DNA of 64,000 nt from Heloderma charlesbogerti. Its lineage: Eukaryota; Chordata; Lepidosauria; Squamata; Helodermatidae. The translations under genes and the position numbers were made by a program. The stretch covers positions 186,001-250,000 of the forward strand of contig JANEZZ010001866.1 of assembly GCA_026122225.1 (NCBI GenBank), in the 5' to 3' direction. The notes beneath the pieces are model-generated. The model ran no database searches, was not told the DNA's origin, and worked only from the letters and a program-made list of their open reading frames with translations. Every line of letters begins with the position of its first letter. Position 1 is the first letter of the stretch. Of the stretch, positions 57,101 through 64,000 are shown piece by piece.

Positions 57101-60100
57101 AGACTGTCCTGCACCCTGACAGCAGGTCTTATCTTGCCCACCATTGTTTCCTTCCATTTGTCTTTCGTTTGGGAACTGGGATAGGCCAGATGGCAGCCTG
57201 CTGGGAAACAGCTGCCGACCCCTTCCGTCCCCAGATGTTACAGCAGTGAATCCTAGGAATCAATTCTGCATTACATGTATTCGCCAATCCACCTCCCTTT
57301 GTGAGGATAAAATCAGATGCAGTGTTATAGCTATGGCTGTCATGGGCCCTTGGCAGAGGATGGGAGAAAAACATGAAACAAAACATGAGCCAAATGTCAT
57401 TGCCACATGCTCCCCCAAGTCCCCAGCTGTGGTCCAAGGGCAGGTGGGTGGGCTCTATAGACTGAGGGGCCTGGGACTTCTCTGAGGCAGCCTTGTGTAG
57501 ATCTACAGAAGTTAATGATATGCTGTTGACATTCAAAGGATTTCTTTCTGGTCCAACGATACAGATGGAGAATGTGTGATGAATCAGGCTACAAAAGCTG
57601 CACTGAGCCCTTCTAGCCACACACTTGAGTAGTTCTGCCCAGCAGGTTGCCTTGGGGGATTGGAGAATCGGAGGCATAACTTCAACCCTCTTGGCTGGGG
57701 GGGCCAATGCTTCCCCTAAACCCCTGAACACAAAGGCTTCTCTGCATGTCTCCCTGCCTCTTTCTTTTTGTGGTCACACAAATCGCTCCGGTTGCAAATC
57801 TCTCCTTCTGCAGTTGACAAAGGAGCCCCTTCCCAAGGAGTGATGTATTTGACAAGGGGGCCCATCTGTCGCATTGTTCACCTTCCCTCGGCTTGGCTAG
57901 CATTGTGTGGCATTTAGGCGCCCATGAAAAGGGCGCCCAGCAGCTCCAGGGCTCGTTTCTCTGCTTGCTCAGATAAGCTACGGGGGATGGACAGGTTGGC
58001 TCTTCCCGAGACTGGGAATGAAAGCAGGGGGTGGGGGGGGGGAGGGATAGTGGAAGAGAAGCTGATCAGGGGGAAGGCCTTGCAAAGGAGCGCTCTCAAC
58101 CATGAAACTTGAAGCGCCCTCACCCCAGGAGCCAGGTTCAGTGGTGGCAAGTGGAGCACAATTAGAGGAGCAGTGAACCTAGAGTCCCAGGAAGGACCAG
58201 ACTACACAGAAGATGAGACAGCCGGGCGTACTGGGTGGGTGGGATCAACTCAACATGCAAATGCCGCCACCACAGCCACCTTCTTGGTGTCCCTTGCCTC
58301 TCACATTCTGCCCACAGACCCCCTTTTCTCTTTCAGGCTCTCTGCAGCCCCCTCCTCTACTCATGTCGCTCCCTCAAGTTACAGCTTTTAAATCTGCTGC
58401 CCACTGTGTTCCCTTTCAGCCAGCCTGGTGCCAAGTATCAGCAGCAGCAGCCACTCCTTAGCTAAAAGCTCTTGGGCTTTCCTCCCCCTTAGGCCCTCTA
58501 GGTCTTGCACGCTCATAAGGCATTACAGCCTTCAGCCTCCCTGCCCCTCTTGACCCCAGGTCCTGTGCAGGGTTTTAACCCCAGCCAAACTCCAGCCTTG
58601 ATCCCACCCTGTGACTCAAAGGACAGCTCAGAGGAGGAGGAGGCTCCATCCAGTAACCCCCATCTCCTACTCTGGGGCCTTCAGGCAGGAGGATGTGGCT
58701 TTACCAGCCTCCTCGGACTCAGAGTGCACCTCCAAGATGTGGTCCTCAGCACCTTCATGTCATGGGAGTCAGCGGCTGCAGAATTGGACAATGGCCCTTT
58801 AAGAAGCAGATAGCTCCTCAGACCGGCCAGCCTTCAGAAGGCCTCTGCATGTTGCTGAGACAGCAGCTCTTCCTGTAAGAATTTCAGCCAGTGTTCTGTC
58901 CAGGGTCCTGTTAGACTTTGCCTTGCCTGCTGGGATGTGCATAACCTGGCTTTTACCCCATCAGATGTGACCTTGCTGTGTCAGACATGATCCAGCCTCT
59001 CCGGGCAGTACCACCGCTGCAACCCAGTCTCCCCTGGGATCCCCTTGCCAAGCTAAGATGGGATATTGACCTCTCACTCCCCTCAAAGAAGCGACACTAT
59101 TGGTCAACATTCAGCTGAGCGACAGCAAGTGGTTTTTGCCGCAGTGCATGAGTGCGCAATCACATGTGATCAAAACTGCCTCATCATCTGTGGGTCGCCT
59201 CCAGAATCTTTTAAGTAGGGCGACAAGCTCAACGTTGGCCCTGCCATACCATTCAGTACACGCAGGGGCAATCCCCGTACCATCGCCATGGCACGGCCAT
59301 CTTTGTGCCATTTAGGTGCGCTTTGAAAGCCTTAATACAGGAAGTGCCAAAAAAGACCCATGGCTGAAATGGTGCTGGACCCCAGCCCTTCCAGGTCAAA
59401 GCTCAAATGAGCTCCACGGACCACTCTGGTTCTTAGGCCATCTGGAATTGGCTGGCAAAGAGGAGCCCCAGCATGATCCATGTCTTCACCATGTCATATC
59501 CTTACCCAAAAGACTCCTCCACTCCTTTTCATTTTCTAACATGTTTATACAGAGCAGGGAATCATGAATCAATTTGGAACAGAACTGTCATCAGGAACAA
59601 AAAATTAACCTTTCTGCCAGCATCCCAAGTAACTATGGCAATCAGAGCTGCTTTTGGCTTGACGTAACAAGGTTATTATTCCATGAAGATGCTGCCATTT
59701 CAATGTCTGTTTCCTAATCAGCCCAGATAGGAGCATTGGGGGTGGGGGGCTTTAAAGCATACAGAATGCTTTACTTTCATTATGTGATGGTAAGTATATT
59801 GGGTCACAACCATGGAAAAGGCCAGGGCTGTTATAAAACAAGAAACTTGCCTCTCAAAATACTGTCACACCAGCTATACAGACAGGGCGCGCACAGACAA
59901 ACCACTGAAATGACTCTGCTCCTCCCCTGCCACCATGATACTTTATCCAGTGTTTTCTCAGTATATAAAGTGCTTTTATCACAGCTATCATGAGTGTAAG
60001 AACAGCCCTGCAGCTGGATCAGACCAAAAGGTCTGATTAGAACTGTTACCACCAGCAACCGTTCCAGCAGGCTGCGAGAGATGGAGATGAGATGGGAAGG

Positions 60101-63100
60101 AACAGGGCCAGGTCACCAGCCCTGCTTAAAGACCACTTGCTCTTTTCCTCTTCCTTCCCCATTCTTTTTTCCTTTTATGTCATGTCTTTTTTAGTTTGAA
60201 AGCCTGCGGGCAGGAAGTGAATTGCTTTTATTGATGCATGCACGCTGCTCCGGAAGCCTTTTGGGTTGAGGAGCAGGATAAAAAATGCTTCAAATAGAAA
60301 ACAATTCCGGGGGGAGGGGGGAGGGCAGCCTATCTAATCCAGCACCCTGCTTCTCACAGCAGCCAGCTAAAGGGCTCTGGGAAGCTCACGAGCTGGGCAT
60401 GAAGGCACGAGCCCCCTCCTGCTGTGGCTTCTCAGCAGCTGCCCTCCTGGGCGGACACCTCCCCCCTGGGGGCTCCGGATAACCACGTGGCTAAGAGCCC
60501 ACAATGCACCTCCCCTGCTCCATGAATCTGCCTCAAGCCATCTGAGCTGGTGGCCATCATCATCACGTAATAAATGCCACAAAGTAAGTCTGTGTTGTTG
60601 GAGTCGTACATTTCTTTACCTGCCCTGACTCTCCTGCCCATATTACGAGAGAAAGAGAGAGAAACTCCCCATTTTATCCACACCATGCTGAGTTTATGAA
60701 CCATTCTCTATCTTGGCCTTCTTCCGCCATCTTTTTTCTACATTAAGAAGTCCCCCCAAACGTTTTAGCCTTTCCTCGTCGGGGAGGCGTTCCTATGCCA
60801 GGGTTAGGCAACCCAATACTCCCAAGATGTTTTGGACTACACCTCCCACCAGCCCCAGCCAGCACAGCAAATGGATAGGGATTGTGGGAGTTGTAGTCCA
60901 AAACATCTGGAGGGTCCCCAGGTTTCCTACTCCTGCCCTATGCTCAGATTGCTTCAGTTGCTATTTTCTGTAGCTTTTCTACTTTGATGATATCCTTACT
61001 GAGATGGAGCAGCCCAAACTGAAGCAGCCTTCCCTGCCCTGGTGCCCTCCAGATTAATTTGACTACAACTCCAATCATTCCCAGCCAGCAGGTGGAAGGC
61101 TGCTGTTCATGGTATTTCAAATGTGGCCACATACATAGAATATAACAGCCATGATAACTACACTGATCCTGGCATAATCCAACATCCCATTTTATTAATT
61201 TATTTAGGTTTTCAGCCAACCCTAAGTGCTGAGATTTCATGGACTTTTCAGTACCATGAAACTACAATTCACAATGCAAGTGAGCATTTATGTGACAACA
61301 GAATAACTACAGGAAATTCTTACCTGGAGGCTGAATTTCCCTATTTTAACATCACATAACATATAAACTTGCATACTTTTCTTTGTACGTGTGAAGGAGG
61401 CTATAACATACTCACGCCAGTACTGACGAGGGACAACATGATCCTTTCGTTTAAGGCTAACGTTTCCCCTTGCTTCATCTTGATCCTCTTCTTATCCAAA
61501 CATTTCATCGCATACCTGAAAGTGTTGAGTACTTGAGGAAGGTGCTTTAACATAGGTCTCCCCACCATCCTCACACCAAACTCTCATCCATGTCTGAGGT
61601 CTGAAGGCAAAAAAGTAAGTCAACTGGTGGCTCAGGAGAGGTTCAAGGAACATCAGAAGCTGTTCAGACCACATCAGACTGTCTAGCTAGGCCAGTATTG
61701 TCTCTTGTGACTGGCAGCATTCAGGCAGAAAAGGGTCTTTCCCACCAGCGGCTGCCTGAGCCTTTAAACAGGAGATGGGATGGATTTATTTAACAGCTGC
61801 TTTATAGGTACAGGAATATAGGAAGCTACCTTCTGCTGAGTCAGACCCTTGGTCCATTCTAGCCCAGTATTGTCAACACTGACTGGCAGCAGCAGGATTC
61901 CAGGGTTTCAGGCAGGAGTTTTTCCCAGTCCAAACTGGAGATGCCTGGGACTGACCCTGGGACCTTCTGCATGCCAAGCAGGGGCTCTATGACAATAAGC
62001 CACAGCCCCCTTATAAAATGCAGTTGTTTCAGCAACTTCCAGCGGGGTAGCTACGTTGTTTTCTCTAAGCCAGGGGTGGGAAACTTGTGGCCCTCTAGAA
62101 TTTTGGCCTGCAGCTCCCAACAGCCATAGCCAGCATAGCCAATGAAAAGGGATCATGGGAGTTGTAAGTCAAAACATCTGGAGGGCCACAAGTTGCTCAA
62201 CCCCTGCTCTAAGCAACGTACAAGATAAAACAAAATTAAAATGATAACAATACAAGAACTCAACCTCTACTGAGTTTAACAGAAATGTGAATTTAGTTTG
62301 AGGAGGCACGCCACACCAGGGATGCCCAACCGCCGAATTCTTGGAGGTGGCTTTATTCTCCTGACAACAGCCTGGGAGCCGAAAGTATATTTTGCAACAC
62401 TCCACCCAAGCACATCGGAAGGGGTCGGCTCTGTGAGAAAGTCCATGTTGCCTAGCATAAGAGGCATCACAGCCATGAAGCATATGTGCTCAGGCAAAGC
62501 TGGGGCATTAACATACAGAAGTGTTACTCTCGCTCTCACAACTTAAGGTAGGGGTATCCAACCTTTTTGGGTTGGTGGGCACATTTGGAATTTTGAAAGT
62601 ATTGTGGGAGCTCTCACAAAATAGCTGCCATGGGGGGGGGGTCTTGCCTATGCATAAAGTGGCTGCCATGGTGGGCATGGCCTGTCACAAAGCACTCATT
62701 TCCCAGAAGTCAAACTGGTGGTTGAGGCTAAAAGAAAAATAACTTGCCCAAGAACCTATGTACAAGGCAGAGGCGGGGTCTGAACTCCAAAACACAGAAC
62801 CACTCTTTTGATCCCAAATAAAGATGGCATTGGTTTGCTTTGCATCATGGCAGCCTCCCAGTTTAATTTAAAAATCAGAAAGGGCAGGGAACTTGGAGAG
62901 TGCTAAGAGAGCTGTCTGCAGGCATAAAGACACTGGGAGATCCCAAAATTAAGGAAAGTTTTAAAGAATTAGCAGGCAACATTTTGTTACAAGGCGTGGA
63001 TTAAAATTTGGTAACCAGGGAAACCTTCATGGGCTAGAATGCACCTTCCCTGACCGCCCCCCCCCCACGCACACTGTGCTGCTGTTGGCTTGTTAGGTTA

Positions 63101-63401
63101 GCCAGAACATACCAAACACGACAGGATTGGGAAACGGGATGTCTTTTCAAACTGGAGATGTTCTGCAACCCCCTGAGGAACTGGGACAATTAAATACACC
63201 ACACCACAGTCCTTCTCACGCTGGTTGTTCTGCTGCTTGGGGGCGGGGGGGGGGATTGTCTGAAGGCATTAAAGCTTCTCTCCTTATAAACACTACCGAA
63301 GCTCCTTACATTTTCCCTGTGTCTGCTTTTCGGCAGCCATAGACTTCTCCAAAGCCTCCTCGCCCGATGATCCGGTGGACACTGAAGTCATTCATGGTCA
63401 G
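37494..63401 (-). CDS. GRK3: GRK3, G protein-coupled receptor kinase 3 (beta-adrenergic receptor kinase 2), 14 C-terminal exons
   Basis: Exons at 63310-63401, 61416-61515, 56448-56526, 54024-54154, 53194-53288, 52035-52142, 51294-51360, 44818-44918, 44219-44285, 43353-43448, 42659-42821, 41170-41306, 39129-39242 and 37494-37655 join without phase conflict to 503 codons plus stop (L186-L688). GRK3 phosphorylates agonist-occupied GPCRs at the plasma membrane, recruited through G beta-gamma and lipid binding by its PH domain. Visible parts: the glycine loop [11 protein letters not shown] lysine in YAMK (K220), catalytic YRDLK (D317), the DLG metal-binding motif (D335, a GRK signature instead of DFG), the AGC-kinase tail, the returning RGS-homology helices ([10 protein letters not shown]) and the PH domain (about 558-652). 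GRK3 rather than GRK2 is indicated by [20 protein letters not shown] and the SHRNSNGL end. All introns are GT-AG. No disruption is seen. Upstream exons lie to the right of the window. Confidence 0.97.
37800..37965 (+). mobile_element. tRNA-derived SINE, degraded, in GRK3 last intron
   Basis: ttgcatgcagaaggtctcag, gttcaattcctggctgcacc and gagaccctggagcggggcac keep the SINE order; the A box is lost. Confidence 0.5.
38035..39128. other. GRK3 last intron, little recognised
   Basis: A reverse SINE fragment lies at 38855-38895 (ctggagatgccagggattga). The rest is GC-rich without exon or repeat signal. Confidence 0.4.
39129..39242 (-). CDS. GRK3: GRK3 exon, second half of PH domain (residues 598-635)
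   Basis: The exon encodes [20 protein letters not shown] and [18 protein letters not shown]. The acceptor is cccttag and the donor gtaact. Confidence 0.97.
39990..40120. mobile_element. Palindromic MITE (hAT-like)
   Basis: gtgccgtccagatgtgttgg, then ctacgactcccaacataccc, and the inverted partner ggggatgctggaagtcgtag. Confidence 0.65.
40370..40440 (+). repeat. L2-like LINE tail
   Basis: gttagccactctgagggccc and gtgggttatatcaataaa form a short 3' end. Confidence 0.45.
41170..41306 (-). CDS. GRK3: GRK3 exon, first half of PH domain (residues 552-597)
   Basis: The exon encodes [20 protein letters not shown] and [20 protein letters not shown]. The acceptor is ttgcaacag and the donor gtgagt. Confidence 0.97.
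41788..41825 (+). repeat. (GGGA)n microsatellite
   Basis: About nine gagg units in the intron between the 41.2 and 42.7 kb GRK3 exons. Confidence 0.95.
42069..42101 (+). repeat. (CT)n(CA)n microsatellite
   Basis: A short compound dinucleotide array in a GRK3 intron. Confidence 0.9.
42280..42375 (+). repeat. LINE (L2/CR1-type) 3' tail
   Basis: attgtagattgcaagcccct, tggggcaaggacttccctct and catgcacatggatgatgcta form a common reptilian LINE end. Confidence 0.5.
42659..42821 (-). CDS. GRK3: GRK3 exon, return to RGS-homology bundle (residues 498-552)
   Basis: The exon encodes [20 protein letters not shown] through [22 protein letters not shown] and [11 protein letters not shown] separate GRK3 from GRK2. 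The acceptor is ttcccag and the donor gtgaga. Confidence 0.97.
43353..43448 (-). CDS. GRK3: GRK3 exon, AGC-kinase tail (residues 466-497)
   Basis: The exon encodes [20 protein letters not shown] and [12 protein letters not shown], the active-site tether of the kinase tail. The acceptor is ttgccag and the donor gtgcga. Confidence 0.97.
44219..44285 (-). CDS. GRK3: GRK3 exon, end of kinase C-lobe (residues 443-465)
   Basis: The exon encodes [20 protein letters not shown] then [11 protein letters not shown] is typical of GRK3. The acceptor is tcctcag and the donor gtgagc. Confidence 0.96.
44818..44918 (-). CDS. GRK3: GRK3 exon, kinase C-lobe (residues 410-443)
   Basis: The exon encodes [20 protein letters not shown] then [13 protein letters not shown]. 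The acceptor is ccctag and the donor gtaagt. Confidence 0.96.
45229..45440 (-). mobile_element. L2-type/SINE tail, reverse orientation
   Basis: ccccaaggaactcaaggtga, tgtgaggcaggttatgctga and aaggtcacccagagag are the complement of the 16.4 kb SINE body. Confidence 0.55.
45565..45668. mobile_element. Palindromic MITE (hAT-like)
   Basis: cagcctttctcaacctggca, gcctataactcccagcacag and the inverted ggaagttgtagtccaacaca. It lies just left of the DIRS element. Confidence 0.65.
45798..46003 (-). repeat. DIRS 3' inverted terminal repeat
   Basis: Bases 45829-46003 are inverted relative to 50935-51107, sharing gctgaggagttttggcaggg-like and gtccctagcgg segments. The outer 30 bases (ttgctacctgtcactgtag and following) exceed the other terminal repeat, as known for the right repeat of DIRS-1. 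Confidence 0.85.
46084..46172 (-). other. DIRS internal complementary region
   Basis: gaagaactacagtgacaggc is complementary to the element's outer left end (45798-45840). The adjoining gctctgtgcatcacatatat is inverted relative to the outer right end (51075-51105). The two element ends are thus represented joined, as required for a circle-junction template. Confidence 0.8.
46230..46615 (-). pseudogene. DIRS tyrosine recombinase, C-terminal part, inactivated
   Basis: The frame reads [18 protein letters not shown], stop, [11 protein letters not shown], then [12 protein letters not shown], stop, [19 protein letters not shown] and AWSTLSTC. Two in-frame stops are present. HSAR corresponds to the HxxR catalytic box; the N-terminal half is absent. 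Confidence 0.75.
46615..46960 (-). pseudogene. DIRS reverse transcriptase, N-terminal fragment
   Basis: [20 protein letters not shown] holds the first catalytic-aspartate region (DLKDAYF). After [10 protein letters not shown] the frame is broken, and [14 protein letters not shown] residues follow shortly before the recombinase. The palm YxDD, RNase H and methylase-like parts are missing. Confidence 0.75.
47000..48228 (-). pseudogene. DIRS gag/pol linker region, left of the CR1 insertion
   Basis: [20 protein letters not shown] and [17 protein letters not shown] resemble DIRS gag proteins. A frame at 46998-47360 ([20 protein letters not shown]) continues toward the RT. No intact gag remains. 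Confidence 0.55.
48230..49545 (-). mobile_element. CR1 LINE 3' half, nested inside the DIRS element
   Basis: The RT part (49610-49011 frame) has [56 protein letters not shown] and [10 protein letters not shown] single-base loss near 49053 shifts the frame, which continues in [17 protein letters not shown] to the RAIRQWNR end. The 3' terminus carries attctatgattctatgattc (minus strand), the 8-bp CR1 end repeat. Confidence 0.93.
49546..50934 (-). pseudogene. DIRS gag-like region, right of the CR1 insertion
   Basis: A 241-codon frame (49611-50336) is rich in R, S and P. An upstream frame has [20 protein letters not shown] with a CxxC pair, and a third has [16 protein letters not shown]. They lie in different frames, so gag is broken. 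Confidence 0.55.
50935..51107 (-). repeat. DIRS 5' inverted terminal repeat
   Basis: The inverted partner of 45829-46003. It ends on the plus strand with gcccataggtgtgatgcaca, which the internal region repeats inverted. Confidence 0.85.
51294..51360 (-). CDS. GRK3: GRK3 exon, kinase C-lobe (residues 387-409)
   Basis: The exon encodes [20 protein letters not shown] then TV. The acceptor is tctccag and the donor gtaagg. The 6.4-kb intron that follows holds the DIRS element. Confidence 0.96.
51994..52016 (+). repeat. (CA)n microsatellite
   Basis: A CA run ending 18 bases before the splice donor of the GRK3 exon at 52035-52142. Confidence 0.9.
52035..52142 (-). CDS. GRK3: GRK3 exon, activation and P+1 region (residues 351-387)
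   Basis: The exon encodes [20 protein letters not shown] and [16 protein letters not shown], with the APE motif. The acceptor is ttgctcag and the donor gtgagt. Confidence 0.97.
52227..52432 (-). mobile_element. tRNA-derived SINE, full length, reverse orientation
   Basis: Starts cataggaagctgccttatat (tail) and ends gaacctgggacattctgtat, gcaaagcaggtgctccgccg (complement of the tRNA-like head). Confidence 0.8.
52905..53080 (+). mobile_element. tRNA-derived SINE, degraded
   Basis: cgaaggtcccaggttcaatg (B box), ggcctgagacgctgctggtc and caccgggctggatgcacac keep the SINE order. It lies in the intron just left of the DLG exon. Confidence 0.5.
53194..53288 (-). CDS. GRK3: GRK3 exon, DLG motif (residues 320-351)
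   Basis: The exon encodes [20 protein letters not shown] and [12 protein letters not shown]335 of DLG binds magnesium. The acceptor is cttctag and the donor gtaagt. Confidence 0.97.
54024..54154 (-). CDS. GRK3: GRK3 exon, catalytic loop (residues 276-319)
   Basis: The exon encodes [20 protein letters not shown] and ends [10 protein letters not shown] with catalytic D317. The acceptor is tctcccag and the donor gtaac. Confidence 0.97.
54195..54245 (+). mobile_element. tRNA-derived SINE fragment
   Basis: tggcatgcaggaagtcccag followed by gttcaatccctggcatctcc is the B-box region only. It abuts the GRK3 catalytic-loop exon acceptor. Confidence 0.6.
54682..55792 (-). mobile_element. CR1 LINE 3' half, second copy
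   Basis: Same subfamily as the nested copy. The RT piece carries [16 protein letters not shown] and [19 protein letters not shown]. The frame breaks near 55430 ([11 protein letters not shown], then stop), a different place from copy 1. The C-terminal part resumes at [12 protein letters not shown] and ends RAIRRCNQ. Only one worn end repeat is left at 54685. Inserted in GRK3-sense orientation in the intron at 54.2-56.4 kb. Confidence 0.92.
55795..56015 (+). repeat. L2-like LINE 3' end
   Basis: gacccatctgtttcagcagg, then cagaaaagcagggtatgaat and gaaataaatagcaaaagaag. It abuts the CR1 5' break. Confidence 0.6.
56448..56526 (-). CDS. GRK3: GRK3 exon, kinase hinge region (residues 250-275)
   Basis: The exon encodes [20 protein letters not shown] and ILDLMN. 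Acceptor accctag, donor gtaag, ending in phase 1. Confidence 0.97.
56970..57110. mobile_element. Palindromic MITE (hAT-like)
   Basis: ggggccctccagatgttttg, gactacaactcccagcattc and the inverted catctggagggccccaggct. Long, well-preserved arms. Confidence 0.7.
57115..59990. other. GRK3 intron, no feature recognised
   Basis: No exon is expected here, because the flanking GRK3 exons join in phase. Open frames on both strands show no family similarity. A poly-G stretch lies near 58027-58042. Confidence 0.4.
60060..60300 (+). repeat. L2/CR1-like LINE 3' end, second copy
   Basis: Aligns with 10732-10970 throughout (gagatgggaagg, agccctgcttaaagaccact, tcatgtcttttttagtttga, gaggagcaggataaaaaatg). 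Confidence 0.6.
60798..60937. mobile_element. Palindromic MITE (hAT-like) with target duplication
   Basis: The arms include gatgttttggactacacctc and the inverted gggagttgtagtccaaaaca. The flanks tcctatgc and ccctatgc match 7 of 8. Confidence 0.72.
61025..61115. mobile_element. Palindromic MITE (hAT-like), one-arm copy
   Basis: ccctggtgccctccagatta and gactacaactccaatcattc; the right arm is reduced to the outer tip. Confidence 0.5.
61416..61515 (-). CDS. GRK3: GRK3 exon, kinase N-lobe (residues 217-249)
   Basis: The exon encodes [20 protein letters not shown] and [14 protein letters not shown]220 in YAMK is the ATP-binding lysine. The acceptor is tttcag and the donor gtgagt. Confidence 0.97.
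61810..62010 (-). mobile_element. tRNA-derived SINE, full length, reverse orientation
   Basis: aggaatataggaagctacct (tail), cagtattgtcaacactgact, and the head complement gggaccttctgcatgccaag. Confidence 0.8.
62072..62205. mobile_element. Palindromic MITE (hAT-like) with target duplication
   Basis: ccaggggtgggaaacttgtg and the inverted gccacaagttgctcaacccc give the ends. The flanks tctctaag and gctctaag match 7 of 8. The ends differ slightly from the main subfamily. Confidence 0.68.
62545..62720. mobile_element. Degraded hAT-like element
   Basis: aggtaggggtatccaacctt, gtgggcacatttggaatttt and atagctgccatgggg are a familiar vertebrate hAT-derived pattern. The right end is not resolved. Confidence 0.4.
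62830..63300. other. GRK3 intron, no feature recognised
   Basis: Contains only homopolymer C and G runs (63055-63066, 63247-63255) and no other support. Confidence 0.4.
63310..63401 (-). CDS. GRK3: GRK3 exon, start of kinase domain (residues 186-216)
   Basis: The exon encodes [20 protein letters not shown] and [10 protein letters not shown], including the ATP-binding glycine loop. Acceptor tgtccacag, donor gtaag; the codon for M216 is split. Confidence 0.96.
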
Positions 63402-64000
63402 CTGTGGACAGAACAGAGCGAAATGGAAACGACATTTGCCAATGGCCAACGCACCTGCCTTCTTAGAAGAACCATCCTCTGAAATTACACCCAGACTGAT
63501 GTGTCTGGAAGAACTATCTGCCTCCTTTTGCTTTTCAGGAATTGGGAAGGAGTCAAGGACAAAATGGGCTGTTATTGTTAGCAATACAGCAACATGTTCT
63601 AGAAGTCAGGGAGTCAGCAGAGGCCCCAGCAAACAAAACATTATCCAACACATTAGGACTCAAAAGGCAGCAGCGATTTCAGGGGGATCAGGACAAATGT
63701 GAAACCACTGGGGCACATGCATTTCAACAGAGGGCTTGCGCAGGAAGTGCTCCTAATGAACTGAGCCCAAAGCAGCGCCTAATTTGAACTGGGGCAGGGA
63801 TGTAACTGAGTTCTGTAATCTCCAGTGCACTCCCACAGAACATGTGAAGTAATAGGACTTGCCTCTGGGCATGTGCCAAGTACCTTCCCCTCACCCCACG
63901 TCATGCAGAGCAGGAAGGAGGAATGGCCATTTGATCAGACCTCTAAGGATGATTAAAGGTCCAGCATTTCCCAGCTTGAGAAGTTAACCGTTAACCCAAA
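63402..64000. other. GRK3 intron up to the window edge, no feature recognised
   Basis: No further GRK3 exon is visible, so the exon encoding the residues before L186 lies to the right of the window. Confidence 0.5.

Noticed and set aside
57129..57731. 200-codon minus-strand open frame inside GRK3
   Set aside because: The flanking GRK3 exons join in phase without it, and it matches no family.

Overview
The window is vertebrate nuclear DNA, almost certainly from a squamate reptile (lizard or snake). A Sauria SINE with a 12-bp target duplication, a BovB (RTE) LINE with an open RT frame, CR1 and L2-type LINE pieces, many tRNA-derived SINEs and a palindromic hAT-like MITE family together give this signature. 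I cannot place the species more precisely.

Two host genes lie in tandem on the minus strand. On the right (63.4 to 37.5 kb) are 14 consecutive exons of GRK3 (ADRBK2), from residue L186 (human-type numbering) to the stop codon. They add up to 503 codons, exactly the length expected for the C-terminal part of a 688-residue GRK3. The upstream exons (RGS-homology domain) lie beyond the right edge. On the left (14.6 to 2.8 kb) are the first nine coding exons of MYO18B: the start codon, a large charged N-terminal exon, the SH3-like lead-in and the start of the myosin motor with its P-loop. The rest lies beyond the left edge. GRK3 followed by MYO18B on one strand matches the human 22q12.1 order.

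Layout: 0-14.6 kb, MYO18B exons and introns with hAT-like, L2-like and SINE repeats; 14.6-37.2 kb, the GRK3-MYO18B intergenic region, holding a Sauria SINE, a CR1 endonuclease fragment, a BovB copy and a MEF2/E-box cluster near 23 kb that could regulate MYO18B in muscle; 37.2-63.4 kb, GRK3. The intron at 44.9-51.3 kb carries a DIRS-type tyrosine-recombinase retrotransposon with inverted terminal repeats and an internal complementary region, interrupted by a nested CR1. A second CR1 lies at 54.7-55.8 kb.

Most notable points: the MYO18B first coding exon ends in GA instead of GT at its splice donor; the DIRS element keeps a textbook end-junction template although its RT is fused to its recombinase by deletion; and an unnamed GC-rich repeat occurs twice, once inside a hAT-like element with its own target duplication.
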